Below, piece by piece: positions 1-9,349 of a stretch of DNA of 64,000 bases. This stretch comes from Limnohabitans lacus. Lineage in GTDB: Bacteria > Pseudomonadota > Gammaproteobacteria > Burkholderiales > Burkholderiaceae_C. The DNA lies in the NCBI RefSeq assembly GCF_030053395.1, contig NZ_JASGBH010000007.1, forward strand, positions 1 through 64,000, in the 5' to 3' direction. A program made the position numbers and the translations under genes. Under the pieces are notes generated by a model. The model was not told where the DNA came from. It made no database searches and saw nothing but the letters and a program-made list of their open reading frames with translations. Each line of letters starts with the position of its first letter. Position 1 is the stretch's first letter.

Positions 1-118
1 CCGGAACATGCGTCCTGCCCACAGGTGCCGACGGTGTCGGCGTTGAGACCCTGTCCCCGATCAATTCAGGTGGGGGAGTTTGAGGTGGCCATAAGTGGGG
101 GAATTTGGGTGGCCATCA
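1..118. mobile_element. Probable IS21-type transposon end
   Basis: Two near-identical direct repeats lie at 70-92 and 95-116, each with the pattern GTGGGGGA(A/G)TTTG..GTGGCCAT, 25 bp apart. Tandem terminal repeats of this composition are typical of IS21-family ends, and the outer edge near 118 would begin TGATGG when read on the minus strand, which fits the family's TG terminus. The 1-60 stretch would be internal to the element but I could not match it to a transposase. No matching second end is visible, so the rest of the element lies outside the window. Confidence 0.5.
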
Positions 119-2010
119 GGGAGTTCATCATTGTTGAATGTAGAGGGAGAGGGAGACGACGACGGTTTCACCTCTATCACTGCTGACTGAAGCTGGAACT
201 CCCACCTTTCATTTTTGTTAACTACGCTGTAGATATTTCCTGCGAGATCTGTATAAGAAATCGAAAAACGATCCTTATCGAATGCCGTTATAGCGTCACC
301 TTGTGCAATCGGAATCACGGAGGAGTACGAAAAAGTACCAGCCTCCGCGACGTCAGTTGGACTGCCTGCTATCAGCTTCAAGCTTTGATAGCGAATATGA
401 TCAGTAAATGTCTGGGCACCCTCACTGTAGAAAATTGGGGCCTTCAAATCCACCGTGAACGACTGATCCGTCGATTTCAGAATATTGCCGGCCAAATCAA
501 CGATTGAAGCCTTGAGCACATATTGGGTATTGGCTCCTTCACCACCCAATATTTGATTAGTGTTGTTGTAAGTCCATGCGCCATTGGCTTCAACATCGAC
601 GTAAGACTGCGACTTGACTTTGCCATCCGTACCCAAAACTTGAACCCGGACTTTGCCTGTGAAACCAGTGTTGCTGTTTCCGATGTTTCCATGGAAAGTG
701 AGCGCTCTTTGATTGGTTAAATAATCTGAACCTGCATTTGGATTTGAAACCAAATCGCCTGAGTCCTGATCAAGCTTCGTCACCGCAATGGTAAATTGCG
801 AATTGGTATCCGGATTGGCATTGGTGTCAATCGTGATCTCTTTTTGAACAAGCTCAGCCCCAACCGCGTTGCCTGCCTTGTCCACCACTTGTGCCTTCAG
901 CTTGTAGGTGCCATCGGCCAACTTCTGGGCCGAGTTATCCCATGACCACCCCCATTGCCCACCCGTATTGACAGGCTCCACATATTGAAAAGCCAGCACT
1001 TTACCTGTTGAGTCCAGCAGTTGCAGTTCAACAAGATCCCCGTTCTTTACGAACGTGTTGGTGACCGTCCCTTTGAAAGTCAAGGTGTTGTCCGACGTAT
1101 TGAAGTCAGACGGACTGACACCAGTATCCGCATCGATAGAGCCAATCTGCACCGAGACGCTTTGGTTGTCACTGTCCGCTGACCTGTCCACCACAAACGA
1201 GGGGCCCGCCAACGATTCAGACACATTCCCTGCCGCATCTTTCACCACCACCGAATACGTCACCTCCCCATTGGCCAATGCCCCGTCATCCGGAATCTGC
1301 ACCACGAATTGACCCTGATCGTTCTTGGTCGTTGAGGTGTACGTTTTGCCTGCAATGGTCACTGTGGCGCTGACTGCATCGGCATCTGCGGTGATCAGCA
1401 ACCTGGGGGTGTTGTCCGAGGTGATGCTGTCGCTGTTGCTCACGCCCGTGTCATCTTCGGTCGCCAACTTGGCTGCCGTGACTTTGGGTGGCTTTGTGTC
1501 GCCTGCGCCTGTACCGCCCCCGCCACCACCTGCCCCGACCAAAGCCAAAGGAGCTGCCCAAATGGGATTGAAGCCTGCTGCAGTCAAGACCCCGACAGCG
1601 GCACCCGAAGCCACCACGGGCTCACCGCCGAGCGCCATACCCACGAACTTGCCGCCATCAGACAGGCTAGCCACCGTTGACGATGTCGCGCCAGACTCTG
1701 GAATATAGGCGTGGTAAACGCCAGCTTCCGCCTCTCCGATCAAAGCATTGAAGTCGGGGACGGTGTTTTCGAAATAGTCGGTGATCAACAGGTCCGTGGC
1801 ATTGGAGCCCGAAAAGCTGACACTCAAATCTTTGCCAATGCGCTTGGCCCGGATATTGTCAGGTGCCATGCCTGTGGTTTCATCAACCAGCAAATACTTT
1901 GCCGCAGGCTGTGACTTGATTTTGACCGGCTGGTTAGCGGCGGCTGGGATATCAACCGTCGTGGACTTCTCCGAGCCATGGTTAATTTTGACTTTGTAGG
2001 ATTTTTTCAT
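61..2010 (-). CDS. BapA-like surface protein with Ig-like repeats, 3' end truncated by a transposon end
   Basis: 649 residues. Residues 1-130 resemble the BapA prefix-like region. A small hydrophobic stretch and a Gly run follow (about 133-170). Then come three to four bacterial Ig-like repeats (from about 171, 285, 400 and 520) with recurring DTGVS.SD..TSDNT and DAAGN/DKAGN/DLAGN motifs. Proteins of this type are large secreted biofilm adhesins normally carried by type I secretion. The last 18 or so residues (from about 632) are translated from the transposon end, so the native C-terminus, including any secretion signal, is gone. The gene lies 37 nt after the OmpA-domain gene, probably in one transcript. 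No type I secretion genes are in the window. The fold assignment is inference from repeat motifs; the truncation is seen directly. It may be a non-functional remnant. Confidence 0.7.
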   Translation of the reverse strand: MKKSYKVKINHGSEKSTTVDIPAAANQPVKIKSQPAAKYLLVDETTGMAPDNIRAKRIGKDLSVSFSGSNATDLLITDYFENTVPDFNALIGEAEAGVYHAYIPESGATSSTVASLSDGGKFVGMALGGEPVVASGAAVGVLTAAGFNPIWAAPLALVGAGGGGGGTGAGDTKPPKVTAAKLATEDDTGVSNSDSITSDNTPRLLITADADAVSATVTIAGKTYTSTTKNDQGQFVVQIPDDGALANGEVTYSVVVKDAAGNVSESLAGPSFVVDRSADSDNQSVSVQIGSIDADTGVSPSDFNTSDNTLTFKGTVTNTFVKNGDLVELQLLDSTGKVLAFQYVEPVNTGGQWGWSWDNSAQKLADGTYKLKAQVVDKAGNAVGAELVQKEITIDTNANPDTNSQFTIAVTKLDQDSGDLVSNPNAGSDYLTNQRALTFHGNIGNSNTGFTGKVRVQVLGTDGKVKSQSYVDVEANGAWTYNNTNQILGGEGANTQYVLKASIVDLAGNILKSTDQSFTVDLKAPIFYSEGAQTFTDHIRYQSLKLIAGSPTDVAEAGTFSYSSVIPIAQGDAITAFDKDRFSISYTDLAGNIYSVVNKNERWEFQLQSAVIEVKPSSSPSPSTFNNDELPDGHPNSPTYGHLKLPHLN

Positions 2011-2047
2011 CGTTCAAGGTGTATTTGTTATTGGGTTTCACGAAGGC

Positions 2048-3085
2048 TTAGCGCTTGGCGCCAGTGACCACAATTTCAACGCGACGGTTGGGTGCGTGAC
2101 AAATTTTGTTTTCAGGCGTGCGTTTTCTGCCGCAACTGACTTTGATCAGATGCTCTTCGCCTAAACCCTCCACTTTGAAACCCCGCGTCGGATGGACGCC
2201 TCTGGACTTGAGCTGATCAGCAACCACTTGCGCACGCTTCAAGGACAGCTTCTGGTTGAGTTTGGCTGAACCAATGGCGTCGGTATGGCCCACCACGCGG
2301 ATACGCTCGACTTTGCTGTAATCGCGCAGCAGGTTTTGGACCAGGTTTTCAATCGCGTTGAAACTCGACGCTTTGAAGTCGGCTTTGCCGAACTCAAACA
2401 AGGCATCGGTTTCCAGTGCATACAAGCGGGACGGCACAACTTTGGGCGCAGGCACCACCACTGGCGCGGCCAACACGGCTGGTGCAGGAGTTGCTGCAAA
2501 GGCAGTTACGGCCGTCACGGTTGCCGGGGTCTGACAAGGCTGTACAAGAGGTGCTCTGGAGACCGTGTGAATTTGCTGGGCGGTCTCCGTCAGATCGCGT
2601 CGCGCCTGTTCGCTGGAGACCTCAATCAAGGCACCCCAAGCGTTTGGAGCTTCTGCCACTTTGAGAAACAAGGTTTTGCCCGCTTGGAATGACCAGGGCT
2701 GAACCGGCGTGGTGTTGCCCATATGCTGATATTGCGCGTCATTCAGGACAGCATGAATCTCCACCTTGCCAGGGCTTGAACAAAACTCGGTGTAACCACC
2801 TTTGAGCAATGACGTGTGATAACGCCCTGCCAGATAGACATTGACCGGCTCTAAGGTTCCCACAGACCGCATGCGGTAAATGATGATGCGTGATTGGTTC
2901 AGGGGAGCTGGTTTGATGGAGGCGAATTTTTCACCGAAAACCTCCATGACAGGTGCAGCGGGTCCGCTGCTTTGCACGGGTGTTTGTGCGAACAAAGAGG
3001 TGGCCAAGCCAAGCCCCCCTAAAACGCCAACCCATTTTTGGATGCATCGAACAAACGACGCGGGACGCTCTACAAAGTGATCCAC
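2048..3085 (-). CDS. OmpA-family peptidoglycan-binding outer-membrane protein
   Basis: 345 residues. The start is GTG at 3085, supported by AAGGAG about 5 nt upstream. Residues 1-33 form a signal peptide ending LFA before Q34. Residues about 58-130 (IIIYRMRSVG..VYLAGRYH) resemble DUF2846-type domains of periplasmic lipoproteins. A Pro/Ala/Val-rich linker leads to a C-terminal OmpA-like domain (about 228-342) with the GHTDAIGS motif and NRRVEI ending, which binds peptidoglycan. The downstream Bap-like gene suggests a role in anchoring or display of that adhesin, but this is inference from adjacency. The upstream region is notably AT-rich. Confidence 0.75.
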   Translation of the reverse strand: MDHFVERPASFVRCIQKWVGVLGGLGLATSLFAQTPVQSSGPAAPVMEVFGEKFASIKPAPLNQSRIIIYRMRSVGTLEPVNVYLAGRYHTSLLKGGYTEFCSSPGKVEIHAVLNDAQYQHMGNTTPVQPWSFQAGKTLFLKVAEAPNAWGALIEVSSEQARRDLTETAQQIHTVSRAPLVQPCQTPATVTAVTAFAATPAPAVLAAPVVVPAPKVVPSRLYALETDALFEFGKADFKASSFNAIENLVQNLLRDYSKVERIRVVGHTDAIGSAKLNQKLSLKRAQVVADQLKSRGVHPTRGFKVEGLGEEHLIKVSCGRKRTPENKICHAPNRRVEIVVTGAKR

Positions 3086-3230
3086 CTAAGCTCCTTCGGT
3101 CTGACAAGGGAGCTTTAATGTAAATTAATATTTAAGTTTTATTAGAAGAAATTTAGGTATATTTAAATATTACTTTTAGTGAACTGCTGTTGCCAATGCT
3201 TGATGAATTTTTCTTCATGCATTGCATGAA
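3086..3230 (-). promoter_or_regulatory. AT-rich promoter region of the OmpA-like/Bap-like pair
   Basis: This 145-bp gap is far richer in A and T than the surrounding genes, with runs of TTTAAATAT and AATTAATATTTAAG at about 3120-3175. It must contain the promoter for the GTG-started OmpA-domain gene. I cannot single out a -35/-10 pair. AT-rich promoters of this kind are often silenced by nucleoid proteins, which is inference here. Confidence 0.4.
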
Positions 3231-3533
3231 CTACGGGTTTTCCCTGGGTGCATTGCGCCCCACCAAGTCTTCGCGCACTTCACGCGCCTGCACATCGATC
3301 ACATCGGAAGAGGTGGGCCCGGCACCACTTTGAAAGCGCTGGCGCATCCCTTGGTATTGCTGCCAAACGATGGCAAGCTGCGGTTTGCGTCCAGTGAGGA
3401 GCCAGCGCACAGAGGCATACACGACATAAAGCACAAGTGCTGCCAACATACCCACCAAGAGCAGCATTCCCAAGAGGGTCAACAGCAATCGCAAGATCCA
3501 GCGCATCAAGGTTTCCACAAGCATCTTTCTCAA
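3231..3533 (-). CDS. Small membrane protein of unknown function
   Basis: 100 residues. A short basic N-terminus precedes one long or two closely packed hydrophobic segments (about residues 10-45), followed by a charged hydrophilic tail. It starts 3 nt after the nagZ stop, so it is probably the last gene of the lepA-nagZ operon and translationally coupled. I do not recognise a family with certainty. Small membrane proteins at this place after nagZ are common in Burkholderiales. Confidence 0.6.
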   Translation of the reverse strand: MRKMLVETLMRWILRLLLTLLGMLLLVGMLAALVLYVVYASVRWLLTGRKPQLAIVWQQYQGMRQRFQSGAGPTSSDVIDVQAREVREDLVGRNAPRENP

Positions 3534-3536
3534 AAA

Positions 3537-4700
3537 TCAAGGCAGCCGGTCGAGCGCCTGCATGTAATCAGCCGAACGCACCAATTCGTCCCAAGCCCGA
3601 GCGGGCGAGCGGGGCAAGAGGTTCAGGCGGCGCTCTTCACTGACCTCGTTGGGCTGCCAGTGGCCTTTGACTTGGGCTTCGGCCAATTGGTCGAGCACCT
3701 CGTCCAGTTCAGCGCCAGCGTTGACGGCGGAGCGGTTGCACAACAGCGCCAGATCACAGCCCGCTTGCAGCGCGGTGATCACCGCCTCGGTGTAGCTCAG
3801 GGTGCGGCCGTCCATCTGGCGGGCAGCCGCCATCGACAGGTCGTCGGTGCAGACCACGCCCTGAAAGCCGAGTTGTCCGCGCAAGATGTCTTGCAGCCAG
3901 CGCGGCGAAAAACCAGCCGGGCGGCTGTCGACCTTGCTGTAGATCACATGCGCAGGCATCACGGCGGTGAGCACGCTGGTGAGCCATCGGTAAGGCTGCG
4001 CGTCGTCGGCCAGGATGGCTTTGAGGCTGCGCTTGTCGATGGGCAACGCCACATGCGAGTCGGCCTTGACCGCCCCGTGCCCGGGAAAGTGCTTGCCGCA
4101 GTTGCCCATACCGGCTTGCAACAGGCCTTGCATCAGGCTGCGGGCCAAGAGGCTCACCACACGCGGGTCGCGGGCAAAGGCGCGGTCGCCAATGACTCCG
4201 CTTCGGGAAGCGCCGGGCCGCCCCAAGCTTCCCGAGCCCCCTTGGGGGGCAGCAAGGGCGTGCCCTTGCGTGGGGGCTACATCCAAGTGGTCCAGATCGA
4301 GCACGGGTGTGAAGCTGAAATCGACGCCGCAGGCCCGCAATTCGCTGGCCAGAACGAAGCCCGCCGAAGTGGCCGCTTCGCAGGCCTTGAGGACACCCGA
4401 GCCGGGTTGGCCTTGGTCGTCATGACCCCACATTTCGCCAATCGCCCGCATGCTGGGCAAATGCGTGAAGCCGTCGGTGCGAAAGCGTTGCACACGGCCG
4501 CCTTCGTGGTCCACCGCAATCAGCAAGTCAGGTCGGATGCTTTTGATGTCGGCGCACAAATCACTCAGCTGTGAGCGGCTTTGCCAGTTGCGGCCGAACA
4601 GGATCATGCCGCCCACCAAGGGGTTGGCCAGGCGGCGGCGGTCCACGGCGCTGAGGCTGTGGGCTTCGATGTCCAAAATCAGGGGGGCGTGAATGCTCAT
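3537..4700 (-). CDS. nagZ: Beta-N-acetylhexosaminidase NagZ carrying an in-frame repeat insertion
   Basis: 387 residues, GH3 family. NagZ cleaves N-acetylglucosamine from 1,6-anhydro-muropeptides in the cytoplasm during cell-wall recycling. Visible family motifs are VDHEGGRVQRF (63-73), CGKHFPGHG (201-209), the catalytic-loop ADSH (213-216) and CTDDLSM (284-290), which holds the nucleophile Asp. Between VLDLDHLD and GVIGDRAFARDP, where relatives run on directly, there are about 26-27 extra residues encoded by a palindromic repeat (4200-4280). Without them the length would be about 360, normal for the betaproteobacterial enzyme. The reading frame is intact. It lies 36 nt after acpS. Confidence 0.93.
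   Translation of the reverse strand: MSIHAPLILDIEAHSLSAVDRRRLANPLVGGMILFGRNWQSRSQLSDLCADIKSIRPDLLIAVDHEGGRVQRFRTDGFTHLPSMRAIGEMWGHDDQGQPGSGVLKACEAATSAGFVLASELRACGVDFSFTPVLDLDHLDVAPTQGHALAAPQGGSGSLGRPGASRSGVIGDRAFARDPRVVSLLARSLMQGLLQAGMGNCGKHFPGHGAVKADSHVALPIDKRSLKAILADDAQPYRWLTSVLTAVMPAHVIYSKVDSRPAGFSPRWLQDILRGQLGFQGVVCTDDLSMAAARQMDGRTLSYTEAVITALQAGCDLALLCNRSAVNAGAELDEVLDQLAEAQVKGHWQPNEVSEERRLNLLPRSPARAWDELVRSADYMQALDRLP
4200..4280. repeat. Comamonadaceae-type palindromic repeat inside nagZ
   Basis: Three self-complementary units lie side by side: GGGAAGC (4205-4211) with GCTTCCC (4227-4233); GCCCCC (4236-4241) with GGGGGC (4245-4250); and GCAAGGGC (4252-4259) with GCCCTTGC (4262-4269). I recognise the GCCCCCTTGGGGGGC core as a repeat scattered in Comamonadaceae genomes. 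About 81 nt, a multiple of three, with no stop in the nagZ frame. Confidence 0.75.
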
Positions 4701-4736
4701 GGCTTGTCTAGGCAGTTCGGGGTGAACAAGGGGATT

Positions 4737-5135
4737 TCAAGGCTGGCGGGTTTCCACCACACAAAAGCTGGCGGCGTATTCCGATTCGTCGGTCACGGTG
4801 ATGTGGGCGCTCAGGTTTTTGGCTTCAAACCAATCCTTGAGCACCCCATGCAGCACGATGACCGGCTGGCCACTGGGCAGTTTGCCGACCTCGCACAAGC
4901 GCCAAGTCATGGGCATGCGCATGCCCAGGCCAATCGCTTTGCTGAAGGCCTCTTTGGCCGAAAAGCGTGTGGCGAGGTAACGCACACCGCGCTCGGGCCA
5001 GCGGGTGCTGCGGGCTTTCCATGTCGCCATTTCGGCATCCGACAAGACCTTGGCGGCAAAACGTTCGCCGTGCCGGTCCAGGCTGGCCTGGATGCGGCGG
5101 ATGTCGCAAATGTCGGTGCCGATGCCGTAGATCAT
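4737..5135 (-). CDS. acpS: Holo-[acyl-carrier-protein] synthase AcpS
   Basis: 132 residues from the ATG at 5135, which overlaps the pdxJ stop as ATGA. An in-frame start at 5147 would add four residues. AcpS transfers 4'-phosphopantetheine from CoA to the serine of acyl carrier protein (the acpP gene is at 14946-15182). Visible motifs are the N-terminal [12 protein letters not shown] with metal-binding Asp, and [14 protein letters not shown] with the Glu/Lys of the active site. Length is normal for the family. Confidence 0.93.
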   Translation of the reverse strand: MIYGIGTDICDIRRIQASLDRHGERFAAKVLSDAEMATWKARSTRWPERGVRYLATRFSAKEAFSKAIGLGMRMPMTWRLCEVGKLPSGQPVIVLHGVLKDWFEAKNLSAHITVTDESEYAASFCVVETRQP

Positions 5136-5881
5136 TTGTGCAGACAAGCCAGATAAGCCTGCACCGTGGCGGCATAGCCCATCTCCAGCGCGTCGGCGAT
5201 CAGGGCGTGACCAATCGAAACCTCTTGCAAGCCCTTCACGGCGGTCACAAAGGCCGGCAAATTGTCCCGGTTGAGGTCATGCCCTGCATTGAGACCCAAA
5301 CCGGCTTGGCTGGCGGCTTGCGCTGCATCGGCATAGCGCTGCAACTGGACGGCGTTGTCGGGCGTGCCCCAGGTGGCCGCATAAGGCTCGGTGTACAGCT
5401 CCACGCGGTCGGCGCCCGCAGCACGGGCAGCGGCCATTTGCTCTGGCACAGGATCCATGAACAGGCTCACCCGCACGCCCAGCGCTTTGCACTCATCGAT
5501 GAGGGGCTTGAGGCGCTGGGCGTCTTGCGGGAAAGTCCAGCCGTGGTCGCTGGTGAACTGGCCTTCGCTGTCGGGCACAAAGGTCACTTGGTGTGGACGC
5601 ACGGCACGCACGTGGTCCATCAGGTTGTGGAAGGGGTTGCCTTCGATGTTGAATTCTCTGTCGGGCCAGGCTTGCATCAGGGCGTGAAGCTCGCTCACAT
5701 CGCTGGCGCGGATGTGGCGTTCGTCGGGCCGGGGGTGGATGGTGATGCCCTGTGCGCCCGCTTGCAGGCACAGCTGGGCCGCACGTGTGACGCTGGGGAT
5801 GCCCAGGTGGCGCGAGTTGCGCAAGAGCGCCACTTTGTTCACGTTCACCGACAGGGCCACGTTGGAGGAGGAATGGGTCAT
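5132..5881 (-). CDS. pdxJ: Pyridoxine 5'-phosphate synthase PdxJ
   Basis: 249 residues from the ATG at 5881, which overlaps the recO stop as ATGA. The frame is open further upstream, but that part shows no similarity and lies within recO. PdxJ condenses 1-deoxyxylulose 5-phosphate with 3-amino-2-oxopropyl phosphate to make pyridoxine phosphate. Motifs include [15 protein letters not shown] at the N-terminus, [22 protein letters not shown], and [12 protein letters not shown] near the C-terminus, with the phosphate-binding SIGHALI. Confidence 0.95.
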   Translation of the reverse strand: MTHSSSNVALSVNVNKVALLRNSRHLGIPSVTRAAQLCLQAGAQGITIHPRPDERHIRASDVSELHALMQAWPDREFNIEGNPFHNLMDHVRAVRPHQVTFVPDSEGQFTSDHGWTFPQDAQRLKPLIDECKALGVRVSLFMDPVPEQMAAARAAGADRVELYTEPYAATWGTPDNAVQLQRYADAAQAASQAGLGLNAGHDLNRDNLPAFVTAVKGLQEVSIGHALIADALEMGYAATVQAYLACLHK

Positions 5882-6627
5882 AAGGTTTGAAGGTCCAGCA
5901 TCATTTGGCGGGTGCGCAATGCACCCACACCGCAATGGTAGTTGAGCATTAGGCGCATGGGGCGTTGTAACTGGATCAGCAAGTCGCCGCAGTCGCGCAC
6001 CAAAGCCGTCATCGGATGCACGTCGTCCAAAGCGGCTTGCAGCGCCAGCCACTGGCGGCCCGTCAGCGCATGGCGGTCATCGGCCGGCACCCATTGCAGG
6101 CCTGCTTCTGGCACCAAGGCATAGTGTTCATCGTCCCCCAAGGATTTGAGGGTGAGGGTCTGGGCATTGAGCGCGGGCAAGAGGCCAATGTCCTTGAGCA
6201 AGATCAGCTCAAAGCCGCGCAGGGCCCATTGCAGCGCACTGGGCTCGCCACTGGCCAGCAAACGCACCGCTGCGGCATAGACCTCGAACAAATGTGCGTG
6301 CGCATCGTCGCGCACCAACAAGCGCATGAGCAACTCATTGAGGTAGTAGCCCGACAAGAGGGCCTCACCCGTGGGCATGACATGCCCACCCACCCATTCG
6401 GCCGACTTGAGGGTGCGGATGTCGCCGTCACCGCCAAAGGTCAGCGATAAGGGCTGCAAGGGCAAGAGCACCGGACGAAAACTGGAACTGGGGCGCTTGG
6501 CCCCTTTGGCCACCACCGCCACACGGCCATGGTGGCGAGTGAAAACTTCCAGGATCAGACTGGTTTCGCTCCAGTCGTAGCGGTGCAGCACATAAGCTGG
6601 CTCATCCGCGATCCGTTGGGTCGCCAT
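5878..6627 (-). CDS. recO: DNA repair protein RecO
   Basis: 249 residues. RecO works with RecR and RecF to load RecA onto SSB-coated single-stranded DNA. The N-terminal OB-fold region is visible ([35 protein letters not shown], about residues 12-46), followed by the helical region with [11 protein letters not shown]. The zinc-finger cysteines of some RecO proteins are not present, as is common in proteobacteria. It begins 9 nt after era and overlaps pdxJ. Confidence 0.92.
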   Translation of the reverse strand: MATQRIADEPAYVLHRYDWSETSLILEVFTRHHGRVAVVAKGAKRPSSSFRPVLLPLQPLSLTFGGDGDIRTLKSAEWVGGHVMPTGEALLSGYYLNELLMRLLVRDDAHAHLFEVYAAAVRLLASGEPSALQWALRGFELILLKDIGLLPALNAQTLTLKSLGDDEHYALVPEAGLQWVPADDRHALTGRQWLALQAALDDVHPMTALVRDCGDLLIQLQRPMRLMLNYHCGVGALRTRQMMLDLQTL

Positions 6628-6636
6628 GTGGGGTGT

Positions 6637-7689
6637 TTATTCGTAGCCGAAGGAGCGCACGCGGGCTTCGTCATCGGCCCAGCCCGAACGCACTTTGACC
6701 CACAGCTCGATGAAGACCTTGGCGTCCAATAGCTTTTCCAGCTCCATGCGGGTCTCGGTGCCGATGCGCTTGAGCTTTTCACCCTTGTCACCGATCACCA
6801 TGGCCTTGTGGCCTTCGCGCTCGACCACGATGGTGGCCGCAATGCGCAGCATGCGTTTGGAGGTGCGGCCGGGCTCTTCGTCAAACTTGTCGATCACCAC
6901 CGTGGAGGTGTAAGGCAGTTCGTCCCCCGTCAGACGGAAAAGCTTTTCGCGCACCATTTCACTGGCCAGGAATTTCTCGCTGCGGTCGGTGAGTTCGTCT
7001 TCGCCGTGCCACCAGGCTTGCTCGGGCAGGTATTTCTCGCAAACACCGAGCAAGCGTTCGATGTCTTTGGGCTGCTTGGCCGACATGGGAAAAAACTCGG
7101 TGAAGGCGTGACGCTCTTGCATCTCGCCCAACCAAGGGGCGATGTCACCGCGGCGGTGCACGTTGTCGAGTTTGTTGGCCACCAGCAAGACCGGGATGCC
7201 GGGCTTGAGCAGGGCCAAGACCTTGGCGTCTGCCGTGGTGAAGCTGCCCGCTTCGACCACGAACAAGACCAGGTCCACATCGCCCACCGCGCCCACCACG
7301 GTTTTGTTCAGCGACTTGTTGAGCGCTGTGCCGTGGATGGTCTGAAAGCCGGGCGTGTCGACAAACACAAACTGGTTGGCGCCTTGCGTGCGGATGCCGG
7401 TGATGCGGTGGCGCGTGGTCTGGGCCTTGCGCGAGGTGATGCTGATCTTTTGGCCCACCAAGGCATTGAGCAAAGTTGATTTGCCCACGTTGGGCTTGCC
7501 CACAATGGCCACCAGGCCGCAGCGCTGCCCCTCAACGGCCACAGGTGCGGCCAGAGGCTCCACGGGCAACGCGGCAGCTTCTGCGCTGTCACGCGGCTGG
7601 ATGGTCACGCCAGCGATCTGGACCGGGCGGCGCACGATCTGTTCATGCGCGGTGCGCTCGGCTTCGCCAGGTTTCTTGTCGGTGCTCAT
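6637..7689 (-). CDS. era: Ribosome-assembly GTPase Era
   Basis: 350 residues from the ATG at 7689, which overlaps the rnc stop (ATGA). Era binds 16S rRNA and 30S subunits during maturation. The protein has a roughly 50-residue low-similarity N-terminal extension, then the GTPase domain with GKPNVGKST (G1), DTPGF (G3) and NKLD (G4), and a C-terminal KH domain with [13 protein letters not shown]. Pairing with RNase III in one operon fits their shared role in rRNA maturation. Confidence 0.94.
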   Translation of the reverse strand: MSTDKKPGEAERTAHEQIVRRPVQIAGVTIQPRDSAEAAALPVEPLAAPVAVEGQRCGLVAIVGKPNVGKSTLLNALVGQKISITSRKAQTTRHRITGIRTQGANQFVFVDTPGFQTIHGTALNKSLNKTVVGAVGDVDLVLFVVEAGSFTTADAKVLALLKPGIPVLLVANKLDNVHRRGDIAPWLGEMQERHAFTEFFPMSAKQPKDIERLLGVCEKYLPEQAWWHGEDELTDRSEKFLASEMVREKLFRLTGDELPYTSTVVIDKFDEEPGRTSKRMLRIAATIVVEREGHKAMVIGDKGEKLKRIGTETRMELEKLLDAKVFIELWVKVRSGWADDEARVRSFGYE

Positions 7690-8384
7690 GCGGCGCTTTC
7701 TGATTTGAGGGTGTTCAACATGGCCGCGGCTGCGGCCTGTTCGGCTGCGCGGCGCGATGCGCCCGTGCCTTGTTCTGTTTTTCGCAATTCGGTCACTTCG
7801 CACGAGACTTCAAACACCTGCCGATGGGCGGCACCCGAGGTGCCGATGACGGTGTATTTGGGCAAGGCCAATTTGCGGCCTTGCAGCCATTCTTGCAATT
7901 CGGTTTTGGGGTCTTTGCCCACCGCTTGCATGTCGGGTTTGATGTCCACTTTTTCGAACAAGCGCTCCACCAAGGCTTGGGCGTCTTTGTAGCCACCGTC
8001 CAAGTACACCGCCCCGATGATGGCCTCCAAGGCATCGGCCAAGATGGAAGGCCGGTTTTGACCGCCAGAGCGCATCTCGCCCTCGCCCAAACGGATCACA
8101 GAGGGCAAGTCCAGCGTCTTGGCCAATTGGTGCAAAGTGTCTTGCTTGACCAAGTTGGCCCGCACACGGGACAAATCACCCTCGGGCAGTTGCGCCAGCT
8201 GCACATACAGCATGTGCGCTACCGACAGGTTCAAGACCGAGTCGCCCAAAAACTCCAGGCGCTCGTTGTGATCTGCGCTGAAACTGCGGTGCGTGACCGC
8301 CTGCTGCAATAAGCCAGGCTGGCGAAACGCGTAACCCAGGCGAATTTGCAAAGCGGACAGGAGTTCGGACATGGGCAGCGCCAT
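7686..8384 (-). CDS. rnc: Ribonuclease III
   Basis: About 232 residues. RNase III cuts double-stranded RNA, including rRNA precursors. The signature [16 protein letters not shown] with catalytic acidic residues is near the N-terminus, followed by a second acidic site around [15 protein letters not shown] and a C-terminal double-stranded-RNA-binding domain (about residues 155-225). The start is ambiguous: ATG at 8384 overlaps the lepB stop as TGATG, and an internal ATG at 8372 would also fit. Confidence 0.94.
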   Translation of the reverse strand: MALPMSELLSALQIRLGYAFRQPGLLQQAVTHRSFSADHNERLEFLGDSVLNLSVAHMLYVQLAQLPEGDLSRVRANLVKQDTLHQLAKTLDLPSVIRLGEGEMRSGGQNRPSILADALEAIIGAVYLDGGYKDAQALVERLFEKVDIKPDMQAVGKDPKTELQEWLQGRKLALPKYTVIGTSGAAHRQVFEVSCEVTELRKTEQGTGASRRAAEQAAAAAMLNTLKSESAA

Positions 8385-9349
8385 CAATCAAAAGCGCCGA
8401 TGCGCTTGAGGTTGCCAAAGTTCATCCAGACCAAGAAGGCTTTGCCCACGATGTTGGCATCGGGCACGAAACCCCAGTAACGGGAGTCGGCCGAGTTGTC
8501 GCGGTTGTCACCCATCATGAAATAGTGGCCCGCAGGCACTTTGCAGCGCACACCTTCGACGGTGTACTGGCAGTTTTCACTGAAGGGGAAAGGGTCCACA
8601 CCTGGCACAAATGCAGGACGGTCGTTGTCCATGATCGCTTGATGCGGCTTGCTGCCCAGCTTCTCGCTGAAGTGCTTGAAGTAGCGCATGGTCGATTCGT
8701 CGAAATAATCGGGCAAGGCTTGGGTCTCGATGGGCTGGCCATTGAGGGTGAGCCTTTTGTTCAGATAAGCCACCTCGTCGCCCGGCACACCCACCACGCG
8801 CTTGATGTAGTCCACACTGGGTTTGGGTGGGTAGCGAAACACCATCACATCACCGCGCTGCACAGGCGTGCCTTCGGTCAGCTTGGTGTTGAGCACCGGC
8901 AAGCGAATGCCGTAGTGGAACTTGTTCACCAAGATCAAATCGCCAATTTGCAGCGTCGGGATCATCGAGCCCGAAGGGATCTTGAAGGGCTCGAACAAAA
9001 ACGAGCGCAAGATGAACACCACCACAATGACGGGGAAAAGGCCCGCCGTCCAATCGAGCCACCAAGGCTGCATCAGCAGCTTGTCGCGCGCGTCCTGGAT
9101 GTCGGTGTCGATTTTCTCGATGCCCATCTTGTTGAGATCAAGGCGGCGCTGGGCGGCTTGCGCTTCGAGTTGCTCAGCCGCTTGTTGGCGGCGCGGCAAG
9201 AACACGAAACGCTCGGCCAACCAGTAGACCCCGGTGATGACCGTGGCCATGAACAAGAGCAGTGCGAAGTTGCCCTCGATGAAACCGAGGTACCAGCTGC
9301 CGGCATAGCCGACAAAAGCGGCCAACACCAAAGACGTCAAAAACTGCAT
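8384..9349 (-). CDS. lepB: Signal peptidase I
   Basis: 321 residues from the ATG at 9349, overlapping the lepA stop as TGATG. LepB removes signal peptides from exported proteins at the periplasmic face. There are hydrophobic segments near residues 3-20, 27-45 and 103-117. The catalytic serine is S128 in PSGSMIPTL and the general-base lysine is K183 in [14 protein letters not shown]. The C-terminal [17 protein letters not shown] box is intact. The N-terminal cytoplasmic loop is charged. Confidence 0.95.
   Translation of the reverse strand: MQFLTSLVLAAFVGYAGSWYLGFIEGNFALLLFMATVITGVYWLAERFVFLPRRQQAAEQLEAQAAQRRLDLNKMGIEKIDTDIQDARDKLLMQPWWLDWTAGLFPVIVVVFILRSFLFEPFKIPSGSMIPTLQIGDLILVNKFHYGIRLPVLNTKLTEGTPVQRGDVMVFRYPPKPSVDYIKRVVGVPGDEVAYLNKRLTLNGQPIETQALPDYFDESTMRYFKHFSEKLGSKPHQAIMDNDRPAFVPGVDPFPFSENCQYTVEGVRCKVPAGHYFMMGDNRDNSADSRYWGFVPDANIVGKAFLVWMNFGNLKRIGAFD

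Noticed and set aside
1-60. Transposase fragment at the left edge
   Set aside because: All six frames are too short and matched no transposase motif that I know.
3222-4574. 450-codon open frame on the plus strand opposite nagZ
   Set aside because: It is the mirror of a clearly coding, conserved gene in G+C-rich DNA and has no family features.
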